From Aliivibrio sp. (GTDB lineage: Bacteria > Pseudomonadota > Gammaproteobacteria > Enterobacterales > Vibrionaceae): a stretch of 56,171 nt of DNA. The stretch covers positions 1 to 56,171 of the forward strand of contig JAESQY010000161.1 of assembly GCA_016764915.1 (NCBI GenBank). Direction: 5' to 3'. Shown here piece after piece: positions 28,584 to 38,532 of this stretch; position 1 is the stretch's first letter; each line of letters begins with the position of its first letter. Made by a program: the position numbers and the translations under genes. Under the pieces are notes generated by a model that ran no database searches, was not told where the DNA came from, and saw only the letters and a program-made list of their open reading frames with translations.

Positions 28584-29240
28584 ATGTTTACAGGAATTAT
28601 TGAAGCCGTAGGAACATTAGCGGCACTCACTCCCAAAGGCGATGACATTTCGATTACCGTTAATGTTGGTCGCCTTGATATGGGGGATGTGAAATTAGGT
28701 GACAGTATTGCAACCAATGGTGTTTGCTTAACGGTGGTTGCACAAACCGCTTCAACTTACACTGCGGATCTCTCATTAGAGACATTAAAACGAACCGGGT
28801 TTAATCACTATAAATCTGGAGATAGAATTAATTTAGAAAAAGCGATGCTACCAACCACCCGTTTTGGTGGTCACATTGTCTCAGGACATGTCGATGGTGT
28901 TGGCGAAGTGATTGAGCGAAATCAAACAGGACGTGCAATTGAGTTTTGGATAAAAATGCCAATAGAGATCACTCGTTACGTTGCAGAGAAAGGGTCAATT
29001 ACTGTCGATGGAATCAGTTTAACGGTGAATGATCTGCGCAAAGATGCATTTAAATTGACCATTGTTCCCCATACGGCATCAGAGACCACGATGGATGAGT
29101 TTGTGGTGGGCAAAAAAGTTAACTTAGAAGTGGATGTGTTTGCTCGTTATCTTGAACGATTAGTGATGGGGAAAAATGAGCAACCAGAAAATAACTCCAC
29201 AACCATGGAGTTACTGGCTAAATCAGGTTTTCTTGGTTAG
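28584..29240 (+). CDS. ribE: Riboflavin synthase, alpha subunit
   Basis: 218 residues, formed of two lumazine-binding repeats; the N terminus MFTGIIEAVG is diagnostic and the first repeat has GVCLTVV, the second GISLTVND. It joins two molecules of 6,7-dimethyl-8-ribityllumazine into riboflavin. Named ribE here in the Vibrio convention (ribC in E. coli). Start follows TTTAAGGTAAAAC. In the vibrios I know, ribBA would follow; here it does not. Confidence 0.96.
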   Translation: MFTGIIEAVGTLAALTPKGDDISITVNVGRLDMGDVKLGDSIATNGVCLTVVAQTASTYTADLSLETLKRTGFNHYKSGDRINLEKAMLPTTRFGGHIVSGHVDGVGEVIERNQTGRAIEFWIKMPIEITRYVAEKGSITVDGISLTVNDLRKDAFKLTIVPHTASETTMDEFVVGKKVNLEVDVFARYLERLVMGKNEQPENNSTTMELLAKSGFLG

Positions 29241-29296
29241 TTTGGATATATCCGTTAAATAAAAAGCGTGAAAGTAACGGAAATTGCACCAAAAAG

Positions 29297-29307
29297 TGTG
29301 ATAGAAT
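29297..29307 (+). promoter_or_regulatory. Probable promoter -10 element for ribH
   Basis: TGATAGAAT (29299-29307) fits an extended -10 box; no clear -35 is seen. The 13-base stretch GTGATAGAATCCG (29298-29310) recurs exactly upstream of nqrA (46459-46471). It suggests that ribH and the genes after it have their own promoter. Confidence 0.5.
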
Positions 29308-29401
29308 CCGTCGGTTTCTTACAGGCTCAACCTTATAAATTTATGTTTCACTGTTTATTTATAAGAAAATAGTGTTCACAAGCAAAGATACAGGACGTCA
29401 C

Positions 29402-29872
29402 ATGAACGTAATAGAAGGTGCAGTTGCAGCACCAAATGCAAAAGTAGCGATCGTAATTTCTCGTTTCAATAGTTTTATCAACGAAAGTCTTCTTTCTGGT
29501 GCTATTGATACTCTAAAGCGTCATGGTCAGGTTTCCGACGACAACATTACTGTTTACCGTTGTCCTGGTGCCGTTGAATTGCCACTGCTTGCACAACGTG
29601 TAGCAAAAACAGGTAAATTTGATGCGATTGTCTCTCTTGGCTCAGTGATCCGTGGTGGAACGCCGCACTTTGACTATGTTTGTAGTGAATGCAACAAGGG
29701 TCTGGCACAAGTATCATTGGAGTTTAGTCTTCCAGTGGCATTTGGTGTGTTGACTGTCGATACTATAGATCAAGCTATCGAACGCGCAGGAACCAAGGCT
29801 GGTAATAAAGGTGCAGAGGCTGCACTAAGCGCGCTTGAAATGATCAATGTCCTATCTCTAATCGAATCCTAA
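29402..29872 (+). CDS. ribH: 6,7-dimethyl-8-ribityllumazine synthase
   Basis: 156 residues. The start at 29402 ([20 protein letters not shown]) follows CAGGACGTCAC; a GTG ten codons upstream is less likely. Motifs include [19 protein letters not shown] and [14 protein letters not shown], with the active-site His after GGTP. It condenses the ribityl pyrimidine with dihydroxybutanone phosphate, the product of RibB, a gene not found in this window. Its stop overlaps the first base of nusB. Confidence 0.97.
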   Translation: MNVIEGAVAAPNAKVAIVISRFNSFINESLLSGAIDTLKRHGQVSDDNITVYRCPGAVELPLLAQRVAKTGKFDAIVSLGSVIRGGTPHFDYVCSECNKGLAQVSLEFSLPVAFGVLTVDTIDQAIERAGTKAGNKGAEAALSALEMINVLSLIES

Positions 29873-30339
29873 TGGGGGCTCATGTGAAACCAGCCGCACG
29901 TCGTAATGCACGTACATTTGCTGTTCAAGCTATTTACTCTTGGCAGTTAACGAAAGATAACGTTGCTGATATTGAAAACCAGTTCCTTTCTGCTGATAAG
30001 TATGAAGAAGAGGAACACCATGATAAAGAACCTAAGTTATCAGCTCCGGAAACTGACGTTGCTTACTTCCGTGATCTTTTCACTGGTGTCGTTCTTAATC
30101 ATATCGAATTAGACGGAAAAATTCGCCCATACATATCTCGTCCTCTTCAGGATTTAGATCAGATGGAACTCGCTCTTTTACGTCTGGCTATGTATGAAAT
30201 GACCAAACGTGAGGATGTGCCTTACAAAGTGGTTATCAATGAATCTATTGAGCTGGCAAAAGTATTTGCCGCTGAAGATAGTCATAAATTTGTCAACGGA
30301 GTCCTTGATAAAGCGGCCCCGCACGTACGTAAGAAATAA
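29872..30339 (+). CDS. nusB: Transcription antitermination factor NusB
   Basis: 155 residues, an all-helical protein that binds boxA RNA together with ribosomal protein S10 for antitermination of rRNA operons. The family is clear from [20 protein letters not shown] and [19 protein letters not shown]...[11 protein letters not shown] use the ATG at 29872, which overlaps the ribH stop (TAATG); a GTG four codons later (29884) has GGGGG at a good distance and cannot be excluded. The two genes are co-translated. Confidence 0.97.
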   Translation: MGAHVKPAARRNARTFAVQAIYSWQLTKDNVADIENQFLSADKYEEEEHHDKEPKLSAPETDVAYFRDLFTGVVLNHIELDGKIRPYISRPLQDLDQMELALLRLAMYEMTKREDVPYKVVINESIELAKVFAAEDSHKFVNGVLDKAAPHVRKK

Positions 30340-30348
30340 ATCAAACCA

Positions 30349-30377
30349 TAAAAAAGGTCAGCGTTGCTGGCCTTTTT
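30349..30377 (+). terminator. Hairpin terminator between nusB and thiL
   Basis: GGTCAGC/GCTGGCC (one G-T pair) with a GTT loop, flanked by A and T runs. The T run lies inside the short leader of thiL, so it may only partly reduce transcription into thiL-pgpA. Confidence 0.75.
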
Positions 30378-30396
30378 CTTATCTAAGCGGAAACTC

Positions 30397-31374
30397 ATGT
30401 CCAGTAGTGAATTTAGTTTGATTAAGCAGTACTTCGCAAAACAGAAAAGCAGTCGAAAAGATGTGATTCTGGGTATTGGTGATGATTGTGCTATCGTTGC
30501 TCCTCCCGCGAACAGTCATATCGCAATCAGTACTGATACCTTGGTGGCAGGTACTCACTTTTTGATAGATGCAGATCCAAAAAGTGTTGCTCATAAAGCC
30601 TTGGCTTCTAACTTGAGTGATTTGGCTGCGATGGGCGCAACCCCATCTTGGGTCTCCTTAGCACTCACAATGCCTGAACCGGATGAGAAGTGGCTTGACG
30701 GTTTTTGTCAGGGATTTTTTGAACTGGCCGACTATTTTAACATTCAGTTGATTGGTGGTGATACCACTAAAGGTCCGTTAAGTATTACTTTAACAGTGCA
30801 AGGTACTGTTCCAGAAGGTGAAGCCTTGTTGCGATCTGGGGCTGAGATTGGTGATTGGATATACGTCACAGGGACGCTCGGTGACAGTGCTGCTGGTCTT
30901 TCTGTTATTCTGAATGAACAATCGGATACTAAACCGCATGCTAAGGTTTTAGAGCGTCGTCACTACTATAGTCAACCGCGAATTCTGGCTGGACAAGCAC
31001 TTAGAACGGTTGCTTCATCTGCACTCGATATATCCGATGGACTGATTGCAGATTTGGGCCATATTCTCACCAGCTCCAATTTATCGGCTGCGATTGATGT
31101 GGATGCGATCCCATTGTCGGCTGAGTTAATTGAATTTGTTGGCTGTGAAGAGCAAGCACAAAAAATTGCTCTGCAAAGTGGTGAAGAGTATGAGTTGTGC
31201 TTTACTGTTCCTGAAACCAATAAAGGGATGATTGAAACGGTCATGTCACATACCGGGGTTAATGCAACCTGTATTGGTCAAGTAGGCGCAGGAAGTGGCA
31301 TTAAGTTGCTCAAACAGGGAAAACAGGTCGAATGGACGTTAGTCGGTTTTGACCATTTTAGGAAAGTGTTATGA
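30397..31374 (+). CDS. thiL: Thiamine-monophosphate kinase
   Basis: 325 residues from the ATG at 30397; an in-frame start at 30364 falls in the terminator. It makes the active cofactor thiamine diphosphate from thiamine phosphate and ATP. The metal/ATP motif ILGIGDDCAIV is near the N terminus, and SDLAAMGATPSWVSLALTMP and LIGGDTTKGPLSITLT follow. It is the PurM/ThiL fold. Its last four bases overlap the start of pgpA. Confidence 0.96.
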   Translation: MSSSEFSLIKQYFAKQKSSRKDVILGIGDDCAIVAPPANSHIAISTDTLVAGTHFLIDADPKSVAHKALASNLSDLAAMGATPSWVSLALTMPEPDEKWLDGFCQGFFELADYFNIQLIGGDTTKGPLSITLTVQGTVPEGEALLRSGAEIGDWIYVTGTLGDSAAGLSVILNEQSDTKPHAKVLERRHYYSQPRILAGQALRTVASSALDISDGLIADLGHILTSSNLSAAIDVDAIPLSAELIEFVGCEEQAQKIALQSGEEYELCFTVPETNKGMIETVMSHTGVNATCIGQVGAGSGIKLLKQGKQVEWTLVGFDHFRKVL

Positions 31375-31874
31375 GTAACCCTAAAGCATTGATTAAGCTC
31401 TCTAACCCGTGGCATTTATTGGCGACAGGATTTGGCAGTGGATTATCTCCGATTATCCCAGGAACCATGGGGACCATTGCATCGATTCCATTTTATCTAC
31501 TATTGGTACAACTGCCACTGTTTGCCTACATTGGAGTTGTTATCTTTGCGGCCATTATCGGCAATAAAATTTGTGACATCACCGCAGATGATATGAAAGT
31601 ACATGATCATGGCTCGATAGTGTGGGATGAATTTGTCGGTTTTTGGATCACTATGTTGATGATTCCGATACTGGGTATCAACCCGTTCGATTGGAAGTTT
31701 ATCTTGCTCGGTTTTGTGTTGTTTCGATTCTTTGACATGGTAAAACCGTGGCCAATTAGCTGGTTAGATAAAAAAGTGGATGGCGGTTTTGGTATTATGA
31801 TCGATGATGTTGTCGCTGGATTTATGTCTCTGGCAGCACTTTGGTGGTTAAGCGATTACTTAGCTTGGTTGTAA
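31371..31874 (+). CDS. pgpA: Phosphatidylglycerophosphatase A
   Basis: 167 residues, an inner-membrane protein with three or four helices that dephosphorylates phosphatidylglycerol phosphate. The family motifs ATGFGSGLSPIIPGTMGT and HDHGSIVWDEFVGFW, and FRFFDMVKPWPI, are intact, with the acidic residues expected at the active site. It overlaps thiL by ATGA and ends at a terminator shared with dxs. Confidence 0.95.
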   Translation: MSNPKALIKLSNPWHLLATGFGSGLSPIIPGTMGTIASIPFYLLLVQLPLFAYIGVVIFAAIIGNKICDITADDMKVHDHGSIVWDEFVGFWITMLMIPILGINPFDWKFILLGFVLFRFFDMVKPWPISWLDKKVDGGFGIMIDDVVAGFMSLAALWWLSDYLAWL

Positions 31875-31897
31875 TCGAAGTCGTTGATTGTAATAAA

Positions 31898-31937
31898 AAG
31901 AAAAAGCCTGATTTCATTTGTAATCAGGCTTTTTTTT
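31898..31937. terminator. Bidirectional terminator between pgpA and dxs
   Basis: AGCCTGATT (31905-31913) pairs with AATCAGGCT (31922-31930) and is flanked by A on the left and eight T on the right. Confidence 0.9.
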
Positions 31938-31958
31938 GCACTATAAATCAGTGATTGA

Positions 31959-33824
31959 TTATTTTTCTAGATATCGGCGTATCTGAGCTTCAATACCTTT
32001 AGCATCTAACTCCAAGTCTTGATGCAGCTCTTGCTGGCTACCTTGTACAATAAATTGATCGGGTAGACCTAAGTTAAGAACGGGTTTTATTAACTTCTCC
32101 TGCATCATAAACTCAACCACACCGGCACCTGCTCCACCAGAGATCGCATTCTCTTCAATGGTAACAATAACATCATGGTCAGCCACTAACTGTCTGATCA
32201 GTGCATGATCGAGAGGTTTAGCAAAGCGCATATCAGCGACAGTCGCATCAAGTGTATCCGCGGCTTCTAATGCGTTACTCATGAAAGTACCGAAGTTTAA
32301 AATCGCCACCTCTTTACCTTGACGGCGAACCATCCCTTTACCAATTTCTAATTCTGTCATTTGGTGCTGAACATCAACACCGGTTGCAGAGCCTCGTGGG
32401 TATCGAACTGCGCTTGGTCCTTGATGTTTGTGGCCAGTGTAGAGCATTTGACGGCATTCATTCTCATCACTTGGTGTCATGATGACCATATTGGGAATGC
32501 ATCTCATAAAGCTGATGTCAAAGGCGCCTTGGTGGGTAGGACCGTCTGCGCCGACTAAACCTGCACGGTCAATGGCAAACATGACGGGCAGGTTCATAAT
32601 CGCGACATCATGGATCAATTGATCGTAACCACGTTGTAAAAAGGTTGAATAAATAGCAACAACAGGGTGGTAACCACTGATGGCCATCCCTGACGCCAAT
32701 GTTACGGCATGCTGTTCAGCAATGGCCGCATCAAAGTATTGTTGTGGGAACTGCTTTGAAAATTGGACCATGCCAGAGCCTTCGCGCATGGCTGGTGTAA
32801 TCGCCATCAGCTTGTCATCAGCTTGGGCCATATCACATAACCAATCACCAAAGACATTTGAGAAGGTAGGTTTAGTCCCTGAACTTTTTGGTAGAGCGTC
32901 GTCAGCGGGATCGAACTTTGGTACTCCGTGGTAACCAATAGGATCTTTTTCAGCCGGCTCGTAGCCTTTACCTTTTTTAGTCATGATGTGTAAAAATTGC
33001 GGTCCCTTTAGGTTACGCATATTTTTTAGAGTTTTGACTAACTCCTTTACATCATGGCCATCAACGGGGCCAATGTAGTTAAAACCTAACTCTTCGAACA
33101 TGGTGCCAGGGGCGACCATGCCTTTTACATGCTCTTCAGCACGCTTCATAAACTCTTTAATTGGTGGGGCGCCGGCCAATACTTTTTTACTATTTTCTCT
33201 AAATGAGGTGTAGAGATTGCCAGAGAGAATACGTGCTAAATGATTATTTAAAGCGCCGACATTTTCTGAAATTGACATCTCATTGTCATTTAGGATCACT
33301 AACATGTCGTTATGAATATCGCCGGCATGGTTCAAGGCTTCAAAGGCCATTCCTGCGGTAATAGCACCATCACCAATCACACTGACTACTTTGCGACCTT
33401 TGCCCTCTTTTTCAGCGCAAATGGCAATGCCAAGACCTGCACTGATGGAGGTCGAAGAGTGACCGACAGACAGTACGTCATACTCGCTCTCTTCACGCCA
33501 CGGGAATGGGTGCAGTCCATTTTTTTTGCGAATAGTCGATAATTTATCTCTGCGTCCGGTCAAAATTTTGTGGGGATAGGCTTGATGGCCAACATCCCAG
33601 ATCAGTTGATCAAAAGGTGTGTTGTAGACGTAGTGTAGAGCGACGGTTAACTCGACCGTGCCGAGACCAGAAGCTAAATGTCCGCTGGACTGGCTGACTG
33701 AGTTTAACAAATAGGTTCTTAACTCATCACACAGGGGAGATAAGCTCTCAGTTGGCAGTAAGCGAAGATCATCAGGTGTGTCTGCTAAGGCCAGTGTTGG
33801 GTACTTGGATATATCTAGTGTCAT
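31959..33824 (-). CDS. dxs: 1-deoxy-D-xylulose-5-phosphate synthase
   Basis: 621 residues, as in E. coli (620). This thiamine-diphosphate enzyme condenses pyruvate and glyceraldehyde 3-phosphate, the first step of the MEP isoprenoid pathway. The cofactor site is [18 protein letters not shown] with [12 protein letters not shown]; the N terminus has [20 protein letters not shown]; the pyrimidine/transketolase part has [18 protein letters not shown]. It is third in the operon xseB-ispA-dxs, 55 bases after ispA. Confidence 0.98.
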   Translation of the reverse strand: MTLDISKYPTLALADTPDDLRLLPTESLSPLCDELRTYLLNSVSQSSGHLASGLGTVELTVALHYVYNTPFDQLIWDVGHQAYPHKILTGRRDKLSTIRKKNGLHPFPWREESEYDVLSVGHSSTSISAGLGIAICAEKEGKGRKVVSVIGDGAITAGMAFEALNHAGDIHNDMLVILNDNEMSISENVGALNNHLARILSGNLYTSFRENSKKVLAGAPPIKEFMKRAEEHVKGMVAPGTMFEELGFNYIGPVDGHDVKELVKTLKNMRNLKGPQFLHIMTKKGKGYEPAEKDPIGYHGVPKFDPADDALPKSSGTKPTFSNVFGDWLCDMAQADDKLMAITPAMREGSGMVQFSKQFPQQYFDAAIAEQHAVTLASGMAISGYHPVVAIYSTFLQRGYDQLIHDVAIMNLPVMFAIDRAGLVGADGPTHQGAFDISFMRCIPNMVIMTPSDENECRQMLYTGHKHQGPSAVRYPRGSATGVDVQHQMTELEIGKGMVRRQGKEVAILNFGTFMSNALEAADTLDATVADMRFAKPLDHALIRQLVADHDVIVTIEENAISGGAGAGVVEFMMQEKLIKPVLNLGLPDQFIVQGSQQELHQDLELDAKGIEAQIRRYLEK

Positions 33825-33879
33825 AGTTGCTCAGCGCTATTTTTATAGTAACGAACACAGTGTGGTCGTTACCTCTGTT

Positions 33880-34764
33880 CTAGTTATTGCGCTCGATGAC
33901 GTATCGGGCGAATGCTTCTAATTGTGTCGTATTGTACGGTATTCCATCTAAAGCATGAAGTGCTTCTTTATAGAGTTCTTCTGCTTTTGCTTTTGCACCC
34001 TCTAAACCAAGCAGAGCTGGATAGGTACTTTTGTGCAGTTGTTGATCGGAACCTTGAGGTTTACCTAGGGTTTCGGTATCACTAATTACATCCAAAATAT
34101 CGTCTTGAACTTGAAAAGCCAACCCTATAGCTTGTGAGAACCTATCCAGTTGCGGCAAAATATTTTGGCCTTTTTCACCTGCACTTAATGCACCGAGTCT
34201 TACGGCACAACTGATTAATGCTCCGGTTTTGTGATTATGAATAGTTTCAAGCTGCTCTAACTGTACTGATTTTCCTTCAGCATCAAGATCAAGTGCCTGG
34301 CCCATACACATACCCGATGCACCAGAGGCTTTTGCAAGGTGTTGTACCATGTTTATACGGTAGGCTTCGGCATCTTCAGATAGTTGACCATTAGCAATTA
34401 TCTCAAAGGCTAAGGTTTGCAGTGCGTCTCCTGCTAATACCGCGATAGCTTCATCGAATTTGATGTGACAAGTGGCATGGCCGCGACGAAGCTCATCATC
34501 ATCCATAGCAGGGAGATCGTCATGGATGAGTGAATAGGCGTGAATACATTCGACCGATGCCGCTGCGGTGTCCAAATGTTCTAATGAGACACCAAGCATG
34601 TCACCAGTGACATAGGTGAGATATGGGCGAGCACGTTTTCCGCCAAGAACCAAAGCGTATCTCATGGCTTGGGTAAGACGTTGGTCTTGAAACTGAATGT
34701 CATCAAGCCAAGCCGTTAATTTTAAATTTATTCGAATTTGAGAGTCAGAAAGCGTATTCAGCAT
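33880..34764 (-). CDS. ispA: Farnesyl diphosphate synthase
   Basis: 294 residues. The two aspartate-rich prenyltransferase motifs are visible: DDLPAMDDDELRRG (first) and QVQDDILDV (second), with the KRARPYLTY region before them. It builds geranyl and farnesyl diphosphate from IPP and DMAPP in the cytoplasm. It lies 3 bases after xseB and before dxs, which supplies its precursors, the order conserved in gammaproteobacteria. Confidence 0.97.
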   Translation of the reverse strand: MLNTLSDSQIRINLKLTAWLDDIQFQDQRLTQAMRYALVLGGKRARPYLTYVTGDMLGVSLEHLDTAAASVECIHAYSLIHDDLPAMDDDELRRGHATCHIKFDEAIAVLAGDALQTLAFEIIANGQLSEDAEAYRINMVQHLAKASGASGMCMGQALDLDAEGKSVQLEQLETIHNHKTGALISCAVRLGALSAGEKGQNILPQLDRFSQAIGLAFQVQDDILDVISDTETLGKPQGSDQQLHKSTYPALLGLEGAKAKAEELYKEALHALDGIPYNTTQLEAFARYVIERNN

Positions 34765-34767
34765 AAA

Positions 34768-35013
34768 TTAGTCGTCTTGGTTAGCATCAAAAGTGGTTAG
34801 GGCTGATTCATCGTCAGCTTGCAGCAGAATTTCGACCCTCTGCTCTGCTTGAGTTAATTTTTGTTGTCCAGCTCTTGCCAGCGTCACACCACGTTCAAAT
34901 TTTTGTAGGGCATCTTCAAGGGCTAAATCTCCGCCCTCTAACTGATTGACTAAGGTGTCTAACTCGTTAAGAGCGGCTTCAAATGTCATGTTGCTAGGTT
35001 TTTTTGCGGCCAT
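34768..35013 (-). CDS. xseB: Exodeoxyribonuclease VII, small subunit
   Basis: 81 residues. NMTFEAALNELDTLVNQLEGGDLALEDALQKFERGVTL is the standard XseB domain, a helical hairpin that forms oligomers around the large subunit XseA. The complex degrades single-stranded DNA from both ends. It is the first gene of xseB-ispA-dxs, divergent from pomA. Confidence 0.97.
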   Translation of the reverse strand: MAAKKPSNMTFEAALNELDTLVNQLEGGDLALEDALQKFERGVTLARAGQQKLTQAEQRVEILLQADDESALTTFDANQDD

Positions 35014-35143
35014 TACGTTAATACCTTGATATGAGCTTACACTATACGAAATGTGAGAAATTTATCTTACAGAGCTTTCTAGGTCAATTCTTGCTTTATT
35101 TTATGTGCCGTCTCAACTATTTTACTATTTTAAAGTAAAATAT

Positions 35144-35170
35144 TAAATCTTATTGATATAGTGCCGATAG
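35144..35170 (+). promoter_or_regulatory. Sigma-28 (FliA) promoter of pomAB
   Basis: TAAA (35144-35147), a 15-base spacer, and GCCGATAG (35163-35170) match the flagellar sigma-28 consensus TAAA-N15-GCCGATAA with one mismatch. It ends 54 bases before the pomA start. The late flagellar class control known for motor genes in vibrios fits this. Confidence 0.85.
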
Positions 35171-35224
35171 TAGTAAGATTGATTAAATATATTTACAAAC
35201 AATGCGCGGTAAAGGGGATTTTTA

Positions 35225-35986
35225 GTGGATTTAGCAACGTTAATAGGCCTTATTGGCGGTTTCTCTTTTGTAGTTATGGCTATGATTATCGGGGGCGATT
35301 TAGGTACCTTTTTTGATATTACTTCTGTATTGATTGTTATTGGTGGTTCCACCTTTGTTGTATTAATGAAGTTTACGGTAGGTCAATTTTTTGGTGCAGC
35401 AAAGATTGGTCTTAAAGCGTTTATGTTTAAAACCGATAACCCAGAAGATCTGATCGCTAAAATCGTTGAGATGGCAGATGCTGCTCGTAAAGGTGGTTTT
35501 TTAGCGTTAGAAGAGGTGGATATACCCAATTCATTTATGCGTAAGGGTATAGATTTGCTTGTTGATGGTCATGACGCTGATGTAGTGAAAACGACGTTAC
35601 AAAAAGACATTGCTCTGACTGTTGAACGGCATGAGCAAGGGGCAGGGACGTTTCAAGCATTCGGTGATGTTGCCCCTGCGATGGGAATGATAGGTACATT
35701 GATCGGTTTGGTTGCGATGCTGGCAAACATGGATGATCCTAAATCCATTGGCCCAGCGATGGCGGTAGCGCTATTAACCACCCTATATGGTTCCATTATT
35801 GCCAATATGGTCGCTTTGCCATTGGCCAGTAAGCTACTGATGCGTAAAGATCAAGAGAAGTTAAATAGACGACTGATTCTGGATGGTGTATTGGCCATAC
35901 AAGATGGTCAAAACCCTCGTGTTATCGATGGTTACTTGAAAAACTATCTCAATGAGAAGAAACGTTCAGTTGATCTTGACGATTAG
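35225..35986 (+). CDS. pomA: Sodium-driven flagellar stator protein PomA
   Basis: 253 residues starting at a GTG (35225). Four transmembrane helices with a large cytoplasmic loop between helices 2 and 3; the MotA/TolQ-ExbB domain shows FGDVAPAMGMIGTLIGLVAMLANM. Together with PomB it forms the ion channel that turns the polar flagellum. The cytoplasmic loop carries the charged residues that contact the rotor. It lies 12 bases before pomB and behind a sigma-28 promoter. Confidence 0.97.
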   Translation: MDLATLIGLIGGFSFVVMAMIIGGDLGTFFDITSVLIVIGGSTFVVLMKFTVGQFFGAAKIGLKAFMFKTDNPEDLIAKIVEMADAARKGGFLALEEVDIPNSFMRKGIDLLVDGHDADVVKTTLQKDIALTVERHEQGAGTFQAFGDVAPAMGMIGTLIGLVAMLANMDDPKSIGPAMAVALLTTLYGSIIANMVALPLASKLLMRKDQEKLNRRLILDGVLAIQDGQNPRVIDGYLKNYLNEKKRSVDLDD

Positions 35987-35998
35987 TAGGGGTCTGTA

Positions 35999-36916
35999 AT
36001 GGAAGAAGAAGATAAGAAAGAATGTCCCCCAGGATCACCACTGTGGATGACCACATTTGCTGATTTAGCAACGTTATTGATGTGCTTTTTTGTATTGTTG
36101 TTGTCGTTCTCTGAAATGGATGTACTTAAATTTAAACAGATAGCAGGTTCGATGAAGTATGCCTTTGGGGTACAGAACATGCTTGAAGTTAAAGACATTC
36201 CTAAAGGAACCAGTGTTATAGCGCAAGAGTTCCGTCCAGGCAGACCTGAGCCAACGCCTATTGAAGTGATCATGCAACAGACCATTGATATCACTCAGCA
36301 GTCACTGGAGTTTCATGAAGATGACTCTGATAGAGCAAGTGGTAAACAGCGTGAGCAAGGTAAACAAGAGGGGGGGGAGACACCAGGCACTTCAACCCGA
36401 ATGAAAATGGAGAGCGACTCAGACGTAAGCGAAGCGCAAAAACAGCTGTTGGACTCAATTCAGCAAGCGCTACAGCAAGAGATTGAAGATGGTACGTTAG
36501 AAGTGGAAAATTTGGGACAGCAGATCGTCATTCGTATCAGAGAAAAAGGCGCATTTCCTGAAGGCTCTGCATTTTTACAACCTAAATTTAGACCTCTGAT
36601 CCGACAGATTGCGGATTTGGTCAAAGATGTACCAGGTATCGTTCGTGTTTCAGGCCATACTGATAATCAGCCACTAGATTCAGAGCTGTATCGCTCTAAT
36701 TGGGATCTCTCTTCACAACGAGCAGTGTCGGTTGCTCATGAGATGGAAAGGGTACGTGGATTTGATCATTTGAGGCTGAGAGTGATAGGCATGGCGGACA
36801 CTGAGCCACTAAATGATAATAAAAGTCGAGAAAAACGGGCTGCCAACCGACGTGTAGATATCAATATCATGCAGGGCAAACCTAAGTTCAGTGAAGAGAT
36901 CACCAGCGAACATTAA
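35999..36916 (+). CDS. pomB: Sodium-driven flagellar stator protein PomB
   Basis: 305 residues. A short N tail (MEEEDKKECPPGSPLWMTTF) leads into a single transmembrane helix holding the ion-binding Asp22 (FADLATLLMCFFVLLLSF), equivalent to Asp24 of Vibrio PomB. A linker, rich in Gln/Glu/Gly, precedes an OmpA-like peptidoglycan-binding domain (residues 160-290, with VSGHTDNQPLDSELYRSNWD and RRVDINI). It anchors the stator to the wall. Confidence 0.97.
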   Translation: MEEEDKKECPPGSPLWMTTFADLATLLMCFFVLLLSFSEMDVLKFKQIAGSMKYAFGVQNMLEVKDIPKGTSVIAQEFRPGRPEPTPIEVIMQQTIDITQQSLEFHEDDSDRASGKQREQGKQEGGETPGTSTRMKMESDSDVSEAQKQLLDSIQQALQQEIEDGTLEVENLGQQIVIRIREKGAFPEGSAFLQPKFRPLIRQIADLVKDVPGIVRVSGHTDNQPLDSELYRSNWDLSSQRAVSVAHEMERVRGFDHLRLRVIGMADTEPLNDNKSREKRAANRRVDINIMQGKPKFSEEITSEH

Positions 36917-36939
36917 AGAACCTACAATATAATGGAATG

Positions 36940-36961
36940 GTAAGAGCAGCCTTGCTCTTAC
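36940..36961 (+). terminator. Weak hairpin after pomB
   Basis: GTAAGAGCA pairs with TGCTCTTAC across a 4-base loop, but no T run follows, so termination would be poor or Rho-assisted. A TATAAT box (37013-37018) just downstream may start thiI transcription. Confidence 0.45.
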
Positions 36962-37080
36962 AAATTCCCATCACCAATGTCGATCCCTAGACCATCTTCA
37001 TGTATAATCTTGCGCCTAATTCCGATACTGATAGTGAGTTATTGGTATCTGTCCAGATTGTAGAAGCGAAGCGCATACTT

Positions 37081-38532
37081 ATGAGATTTATTGTAAAACC
37101 CCATCCAGAAATTTTTGTTAAAAGCGACTCTGTTCGTAAACGTTTTACAAAAATCTTAGAGAGGAATATTCGCATCGTTGTGAAACGAATCTGCGAATCT
37201 TCCGCGATCTATAATCGACGCGATCACATTGAGATTGTCTGCTCTGAAGAAGAGTTCCATAGTGAGATCTTAACGATCTTAACGCGTACACCCGGTATTC
37301 ACCATGTTTTGGATGTGTATCAAACTGAATTTACCGACATGCATGATATCTATGAGCAGAGCTTAGAGATGAATCGTGAAGCGCTTGAAGGGAAAACATT
37401 CTGTGTGCGTGCCAAGCGTAAAGGTAAACATGACTTTACCTCGATTGAGTTAGAGCGATATGTTGGCGGTGGTCTAAATCAAGCGGTGGAATCCGCCAAA
37501 GTTAAGCTGAAAAAACCAGATATCACGGTTAATATTGAAATCGTTAACGATATGCTGAACCAAGTTTTGGCTCGTCATAAAGGGCTAGGCGGCTTTCCGC
37601 TTGGCACTCAAGAAGATGTGCTTAGCTTGATTTCTGGTGGGTTCGATTCTGGCGTCTCCAGTTATCTGCACATTAAACGCGGCAGTAAAACTCACTTCTG
37701 TTTCTTTAATTTAGGCGGACCTACTCATGAAATTGGAGTGAAGCAAGTCTCTCACTTCATCTGGAGCAAATACGGTTCGTCGGCCAAAGTGAAATTCATC
37801 ACCATTGATTTTGAACCCGTGGTTGCTGAGATCCTTGAGAAAGTCGAAAACGGCCAAATGGGTGTGATTCTTAAGCGTATGTTTATGCGTGCTGCTGGAG
37901 AAGTGGCAGAGAAATTTGGCATTGAAGCATTGGTAACGGGTGAAGCGCTGGGTCAAGTATCTAGCCAAACTCTGACCAACTTACGCCATATTGATAATGT
38001 CACCGATACCTTGATTCTACGTCCGCTAATTAATTGGGACAAAGAGGACATTATTGATGTTGCTCGTAAAATCGGCACCGAAGATTTTGCTAAAACCATG
38101 CCAGAGTTTTGTGGCGTAATCTCTAAAAGTCCAACGGTAAAAGCGGTGAAAGCCAAACTGGAAAAAGAGGAAGCTAATTTTGATTTCTCTATTCTAGATA
38201 AGGTGATTTACGAAGCGCGAGTTATGGATATTCGTGATATCGCCAAGCAGAGCTTAGAAAAAGCACCTGAAGTGGAACAAGTTTCAGAGCTGAGTAGTGA
38301 CAATACGATTGTATTGGATATTCGTAGTTCTGAAGAGGAAGACGCGCAACCGCTTGATATCCCTGATGTCGAAGTAGCGCATATTCCGTTCTTTAAGCTA
38401 GCGACTCTGTTTGGTGATTTGGATCAGTCTAAAGAGTATCTTCTCTATTGTGATCGTGGCGTAATGAGCCGTCTGCAAGCGCTGTTACTACAAGAAAACG
38501 GCTACCACAATGTGAAAGTATACCGACCTTAG
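37081..38532 (+). CDS. thiI: tRNA 4-thiouridine synthase / thiamine sulfurtransferase
   Basis: 483 residues from the ATG at 37081 ([20 protein letters not shown], the usual N terminus); a start at 37000 would lie upstream of the likely promoter TATAAT. Domain order: ferredoxin-like/THUMP (1-165), PP-loop ATPase with [11 protein letters not shown], and a C-terminal rhodanese domain with the persulfide Cys in [11 protein letters not shown]. The partner disulfide Cys lies in [10 protein letters not shown]. It makes s4U8 in tRNA and supplies sulfur for thiazole. It converges on yajL with stop codons overlapping. Confidence 0.97.
   Translation: MRFIVKPHPEIFVKSDSVRKRFTKILERNIRIVVKRICESSAIYNRRDHIEIVCSEEEFHSEILTILTRTPGIHHVLDVYQTEFTDMHDIYEQSLEMNREALEGKTFCVRAKRKGKHDFTSIELERYVGGGLNQAVESAKVKLKKPDITVNIEIVNDMLNQVLARHKGLGGFPLGTQEDVLSLISGGFDSGVSSYLHIKRGSKTHFCFFNLGGPTHEIGVKQVSHFIWSKYGSSAKVKFITIDFEPVVAEILEKVENGQMGVILKRMFMRAAGEVAEKFGIEALVTGEALGQVSSQTLTNLRHIDNVTDTLILRPLINWDKEDIIDVARKIGTEDFAKTMPEFCGVISKSPTVKAVKAKLEKEEANFDFSILDKVIYEARVMDIRDIAKQSLEKAPEVEQVSELSSDNTIVLDIRSSEEEDAQPLDIPDVEVAHIPFFKLATLFGDLDQSKEYLLYCDRGVMSRLQALLLQENGYHNVKVYRP

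Noticed and set aside
37000-37080. Longer thiI beginning at the ATG at 37000
   Set aside because: A TATAAT promoter-like box lies inside this stretch and the known ThiI N terminus begins at 37081.
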